A DNA stretch of 64,000 bases from Symbiodinium natans (taxonomy: Eukaryota > Sar > Dinophyceae > Suessiales > Symbiodiniaceae): NCBI GenBank assembly GCA_905221605.1, contig CAJNDS010002701.1, positions 841,489 through 905,488 on the forward strand. The letters run 5' to 3'. The translations under genes were made by a program, and so were the position numbers. The notes below the pieces were generated by a model that saw nothing but the letters and a program-made list of their open reading frames with translations, ran no database searches and was not told the origin of the DNA. How positions within the stretch are numbered: position 1 is the stretch's first letter; each line of letters begins with the position of its first letter. Below are positions 41,501 to 64,000 of the stretch, piece after piece.

Positions 41501-42177
41501 TATAGAGCCCACCGCGAATTCCCGTCGTGATGGCTGCTTCGCTGCATTGAAGTGGCACCGCTGTGAAGCCGTGAATCATAGCTTCACAGCGGTGCCACTT
41601 CCATGGTCGGCGGTTTAGGGTTTAGGGTTTAGGCTTAGGGTCTAGGGTTTAGGGCTTAGGGTTTCGGGTTTCGGGTTTTTGGCTTTTTGGGCTGGAAGTC
41701 GGGAAAGCCTCCACCAGGTGGTCCATGGTGGATGAGTACCCAGGCCGATCGGACCACACCCTTAAAATTTGTGCGCTCGGCCTGGGTACTCCTCCACCAC
41801 ATCAGTCTTGTCATCAGAATGGAATCCGTCAACACCGTGCTGCTGAACAGGGCACCAGCGGGGCCCTTGCGAGCTCATGAGGGTTTAGGGTTTAGGGTTT
41901 AGGGCTCCCCTTGCAACTACTGCCCTGCGCACCTCGACAGTCGGATTCCCTCGGGAGTCGTAGATCTCGCGTGCCCGGATTAAGACAATCCTGTGGCGCA
42001 GCATAAAAGGCGTGGTCTGGTCAGAAGGTGTAAGACCCTAAATCTCCCGACAAACCGTACAGTTGACAAACAATTCAGCACACTCCTTGCCAGCAGAAGA
42101 AGCCCTAAAGCCTGAACCAGCTACAGTCGCGGCCTGTCGTCGCTTCCCGCGAGCGGGGTTGCAAGCATCGCAGACAT
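26563..42177 (-). CDS. ENO: Enolase (2-phosphoglycerate dehydratase), 28 exons
   Basis: Glycolytic enzyme converting 2-phosphoglycerate to phosphoenolpyruvate. I assembled 28 exons with compatible phases from ATG (42177) to TGA (26563), coding ~463 residues, a normal length for the family. Key positions are all present: SGASTG loop, GGSHAGN (His), CQEFM (Glu), DEGGF (Glu), [15 protein letters not shown] and GDDLL (metal ligands), LLLKVNQIG (catalytic Lys), SHRSGETE, and [11 protein letters not shown]. It carries the EWGWS insertion after LDGS known from plant and apicomplexan enolases. Donors are 15 GC, 10 GT and 2 GA; all acceptors are AG. The start was chosen because the exon ([17 protein letters not shown]) ends in the phase needed by the next and follows an AG that could accept the spliced leader. 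The last exon ends NFRKP. Introns are full of TTTAGGG repeats. Confidence 0.96.
26626..26663. repeat. TTTAGGG array at an enolase intron end
   Basis: Five TTTAGGG units directly upstream (in transcription) of the last enolase exon, read as CCCTAAA in the transcript. Confidence 0.9.
27162..27265. mobile_element. 104 bp inverted-repeat element (GGGATGTTCCC family)
   Basis: Terminal inverted repeats TGTTGGGATGTTCCC (27162-27176) and its exact complement (27251-27265). It sits in the intron before enolase exon 27. Related copies: 34770-34865 and, degenerate on one side, 46275-46385. No coding capacity. Confidence 0.8.
28098..28440. repeat. ~340 bp polypurine GAGAGG/GGGGAGA tract
   Basis: Nearly pure purine on the plus strand (pyrimidine in the enolase pre-mRNA), with mirror symmetry, in the intron after the exon at 28494-28525. 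ORFs in it are low complexity on both strands. Confidence 0.9.
29331..29525. repeat. Large TTTAGGG array
   Basis: About 25 near-perfect TTTAGGG units with a few TTAGGG variants, in the enolase intron between exons 29126-29169 and 29745-29771. Confidence 0.95.
29852..29945. repeat. Intron-resident dispersed repeat, copy 1
   Basis: Shares the pattern CCCCTAATATAGACCCCCAA ... AAGGACCCCAA-AAGGTACCCC with 33205-33295. Both lie in enolase introns. Confidence 0.6.
30114..30204. repeat. CCCTAAA array at a donor side
   Basis: Thirteen or so CCCTAAA units ending ~15 bp from the donor of enolase exon 30219-30266; TTTAGGG in the transcript. Confidence 0.95.
32450..32570. repeat. TTTGGGG to TTGGGGG to TTTAGGG graded array
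   Basis: Seven or so TTTGGGG units, then six TTGGGGG units, then three TTTAGGG units in one continuous 7-bp-register array in an enolase intron. Confidence 0.9.
33205..33295. repeat. Intron-resident dispersed repeat, copy 2
   Basis: Diverged copy of 29852-29945, with TTTAGACCCCCAATAGTAGG and AAGGACCCCAATAAGGTACC preserved. Confidence 0.6.
34219..34290. repeat. CCCTAAA array
   Basis: About nine units in the enolase intron between exons 34418-34488 and 33856-33895, facing TTTAGGG blocks at 33920-33960 and 34025-34075 in the same intron. Confidence 0.95.
34770..34865. mobile_element. Inverted-repeat element, GGGATGTTCCC family
   Basis: Starts GGGATGTTCCCCC and ends GGGTAAACATGCCC; interior resembles 27162-27265 (TAGTAGCCCCTACTATAATC, GGACTGCTAGTAT). 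In an enolase intron. Confidence 0.65.
35943..36325 (+). repeat. Dispersed repeat with GC hairpin head (SINE-like), copy A
   Basis: Head CTCGGCTTCCTGCCGAGAAG with GCGTCT, then C-rich spacers, TTGGAGGAGCTGCAAA, long poly-C runs, GCGAAACCCTCTTTCCTCC and CCTGTCCTGGGGCC, and a tail near GTTTACAATT. The same blocks in the same order occur at 63588-63836. It follows an (AT)n tract, as does the truncated copy at 25469. In an enolase intron. I do not know a named family. Confidence 0.7.
36814..36920. repeat. GGGGTCGGAATAA intron repeat, copy
   Basis: Shares GGTCGGAATAAG, GGTCCCTATA, AACCCC-CCCGAAACCCC and AAGTAAGGCCCCTATATT with 16878-16980 and 53966-54080. Confidence 0.65.
38574..38657. mobile_element. 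84 bp inverted-repeat element forming a splice acceptor
   Basis: Ends TACCCAGAGACT and AGTCTCTGGGTA are perfect 12 bp inverted repeats. On the minus strand the element's last bases, CTGGGTA, plus G make the AG acceptor of the enolase exon 38536-38572. Confidence 0.75.
38711..38925. repeat. GGGTTTAAA minisatellite, ~23 copies
   Basis: A regular 9-bp array (one TCTAAA and few other variants) in an enolase intron; its reading as Lys-Gly-Phe repeats is a by-product. Confidence 0.95.
39066..39128. repeat. CCCTAAA array
   Basis: Eight or nine perfect units in the same intron as the GGGTTTAAA array, in opposite orientation to it. Confidence 0.95.
40402..40544. mobile_element. 143 bp inverted-repeat element
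   Basis: GGAGGTTCATGGTACTTATT at the left and its complement (one mismatch) at 40525-40544. The interior has further symmetry around CTTATAAGTACAG. In the enolase intron between exons 3 and 4. No ORF. Confidence 0.85.
40738..40830. repeat. CCCTAAA array next to an enolase donor
   Basis: A short TTTAGGG pair switches to about eleven CCCTAAA units that end ~10 bp from the GC donor of exon 40839-40910. Confidence 0.95.
41395..41484. mobile_element. 90 bp inverted-repeat element (CCAGGACGGGC family), copy 1
   Basis: Ends CCAGGACGGGCTATTA and TAATAGCCCATCCTGG, with one mismatch between arms; second copy at 42597-42685. In the first large enolase intron. Confidence 0.85.
41549..41601. repeat. Perfect 21 bp inverted repeat (hairpin)
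   Basis: Arms 41549-41569 and 41581-41601 (GAAGTGGCACCGCTGTGAAGC) are exact complements around an 11 nt loop. In an enolase intron. Confidence 0.95.
41734..41791. repeat. Perfect 15 bp inverted repeat
   Basis: Arms GAGTACCCAGGCCGA (41734-41748) and its complement (41777-41791), with a 28 bp middle. Same intron as the 21 bp hairpin. Confidence 0.9.
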
Positions 42178-42480
42178 CAGCTTCCTTGGCGAGGGCTTCA
42201 CGGTTCAGGGTCCGGGGTTCAGGACCTGAATTCTTGGGTGAGGAATGTTAGGCTGGTTCCAAAAAGTACTAGACTTTAGATAGAATGTATGTATAGCGAG
42301 AACTCCACTGTGTCGATGCCCTAGCACCGGAACCCGAGCGATAATTCGACCGATTTTGGTGCAGAATGCCTCGGCAAGCTAGGTTGGGCGCTAAAGCCCT
42401 CTGAACAAGTCTTCCTATACATGACCTTCAAACAAAACCACAAACATAGACCCTAAGCCCTAAGCCCTAAGCACTAAACC
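42178..42480 (-). other. Short intergenic spacer between GPI and enolase
   Basis: About 300 bp from the inferred GPI stop to the enolase ATG. It contains TTAGGG/CTTAGGG degenerate repeats near the GPI side and otherwise unique sequence. An AG at 42186-42185 just upstream of the enolase ATG is a possible spliced-leader acceptor. No AATAAA signal is obvious, which would not be expected in dinoflagellates. Confidence 0.6.
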
Positions 42481-63019
<20,539 letters not shown>

Positions 63020-63023
63020 CTTC

Positions 63024-63587
63024 CTGGAAAAATCCCGGTTAGGTTTAGGGTTTGGGGGGTTTAGAGAGACCAAAAAAAAAGATTTTGGGCTGACGGGATA
63101 AAGGGTTTGCTGGCTCATAAGCCCCAAATAGTGCCCAGATTCTCCCAGAAAACCCTAAACCCGAACACAAAACCGAAAAATTTAAACTTACCCCTAAAAC
63201 CCAAACCCTAAAACTCAGGGCCTAGCCGCCCCCATACAGACGGGGGCCCTTCGGACCTTATGGCGAAAAGTCGACCCAGGTCAGCTTGCCCGCCTCCCAC
63301 GATGGGTCCGGTACCGAAGTTTTACATGTTCCCCCGCGGACCAGTACTGGTCCCTTCACAAAGGTAAATAACTTAGTCAAGGTCTTGGCTGTGCAGGTCG
63401 GGGGGGGGGGGGGGTCCCTCCTGGCCCTTGCTTTTTCTGGCCGCTCCCCCCTAGCCTCCGGCCCCCCTTACCTGCCTGGTTTGAATGGAATAATCGATGT
63501 CAATGAGTTAGGCCGAACCCTGGACGGAATAGGTTTTGGGTGGTTGCCGCCGCCTCGGACGGTGTGGGGTGGGAGAAAAAATTTTTT
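63024..63587. other. Upstream region of GPI, no gene seen
   Basis: Contains a few CCCTAAA/AAACCC words and a poly-G run near 63401. A TTTTTCCAG tract ending at 63024 directly before GAAG-ATG could be the trans-splicing acceptor of GPI. No convincing ORF. Confidence 0.45.
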
Positions 63588-63836
63588 CTCGGCTTCCTGC
63601 CAAGAAGCGTCTCCCCCCTAAACCAACGCCACCCCCCCACCCCCGCCCCGCCTTGTGGGACCCCCCCCAGCGCTTAATCGGTTTGGAGGAGCTGCAAACT
63701 GCCCCCTCCCCTCCCCCCTCCCCCTCCCCCTCCCCCCCCTCCCTCCTCCCACCCCCCCCCCCCCCACCCCCCCCCCCTTACGGTCGTGCGAAACCCTCTT
63801 CCTCCTTTCCTGTCCTGGGGCCCGCACGTTTACAAT
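63588..63836 (+). repeat. Dispersed repeat with GC hairpin head (SINE-like), copy B
   Basis: CTCGGCTTCCTGCCAAGAAG with GCGTCT head, TTGGAGGAGCTGCAAA, C-rich tract, GCGAAACCCTCTTCCTCC and GTCCTGGGGCC, GTTTACAATT. Colinear with 35943-36325 but with a shorter poly-C part. Lies upstream of the GPI start. Confidence 0.7.
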
Positions 63837-64000
63837 TCGGATGGCCCTCCACAATGGGCCTGAGCGCTCTTCGCACCTGCCGAAGCATTCGAGCCGCGCT
63901 GAATCTTTAACCTTCCCAGCATCTGCGCCCGATAAAGGAAACCCTAAACCCTAACCCTAAACCCTAAACCCTAAAACCCAGAAGCCTACCGGCTTCCTTG

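Larger units (their letters stand above)
35179..42177 (-). other. ENO: Enolase exons 1-12, coordinates
   Basis: Minus-strand exons in coding order: 42125-42177, 41933-41990, 40839-40910, 40149-40194, 39667-39740, 39384-39442, 38536-38572, 37952-38007, 37260-37308, 36701-36782, 35446-35531, 35179-35205. Donors in order: GT, GT, GC, GA, GC, GT, GC, GC, GT, GC, GA, GT. Every exon from the second on starts with G directly after the AG. Boundaries were set by phase agreement and by enolase motifs running through the joins; each exon length equals its codon count plus phase. Confidence 0.9.

Overview
The window reads as nuclear DNA of a dinoflagellate. The main clues are two intron-packed glycolytic genes whose introns mostly use GC, GT or GA donors with AG|G acceptors, very abundant TTTAGGG/CCCTAAA (plant/alveolate-type telomeric motif) interspersed through introns, a fragment resembling the dinoflagellate spliced leader inside an LTR, and all recognisable genes on one strand (minus). 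I had no database; gene names rest on motifs and exon-by-exon translation.

Layout. 1-435: AT microsatellite. 436-13567: a complete ~13.1 kb LTR retrotransposon on the minus strand, with TG...CA LTRs of 294/290 bp. It has Ty3-type RNase H, integrase and reverse transcriptase in an unusual order, plus a second coding block that combines a Tpt1/KptA-like RNA 2'-phosphotransferase domain, zinc fingers, a membrane segment and a phospholipase-D-type (HKD) domain. 13568-14300: low complexity. 14300-19518: telomere-like repeats with a few candidate exons of an unidentified minus-strand gene. 19519-25388: a 5.87 kb DNA transposon with matching terminal inverted repeats, a Merlin/IS1595-like DDE transposase (one frameshift), a P-loop ATPase/helicase-like protein and an acidic Ser-rich protein. 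Both transposons sit in (TA)n tracts.

26563-42177 (minus): a complete enolase gene in 28 small exons (mean ~50 nt) spread over 15.6 kb; all exon phases join and every catalytic residue is present. 42481-63019 (minus): glucose-6-phosphate isomerase, at least 29 exons over ~20 kb, ending only ~300 bp upstream of the enolase start codon. The two genes are therefore a same-strand tandem of two glycolytic steps.

The most interesting pattern is in the introns. On the transcribed strand, many begin with TTTAGGG arrays just after the donor and end with CCCTAAA arrays just before the acceptor, so the two ends of one intron are complementary. Several introns also carry short (50-145 bp) elements with long terminal inverted repeats, one of which supplies a splice acceptor. 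Together with AG|G at both splice junctions and a majority of GC/GA donors, this looks like introns born as, or maintained by, inverted-repeat insertion elements.
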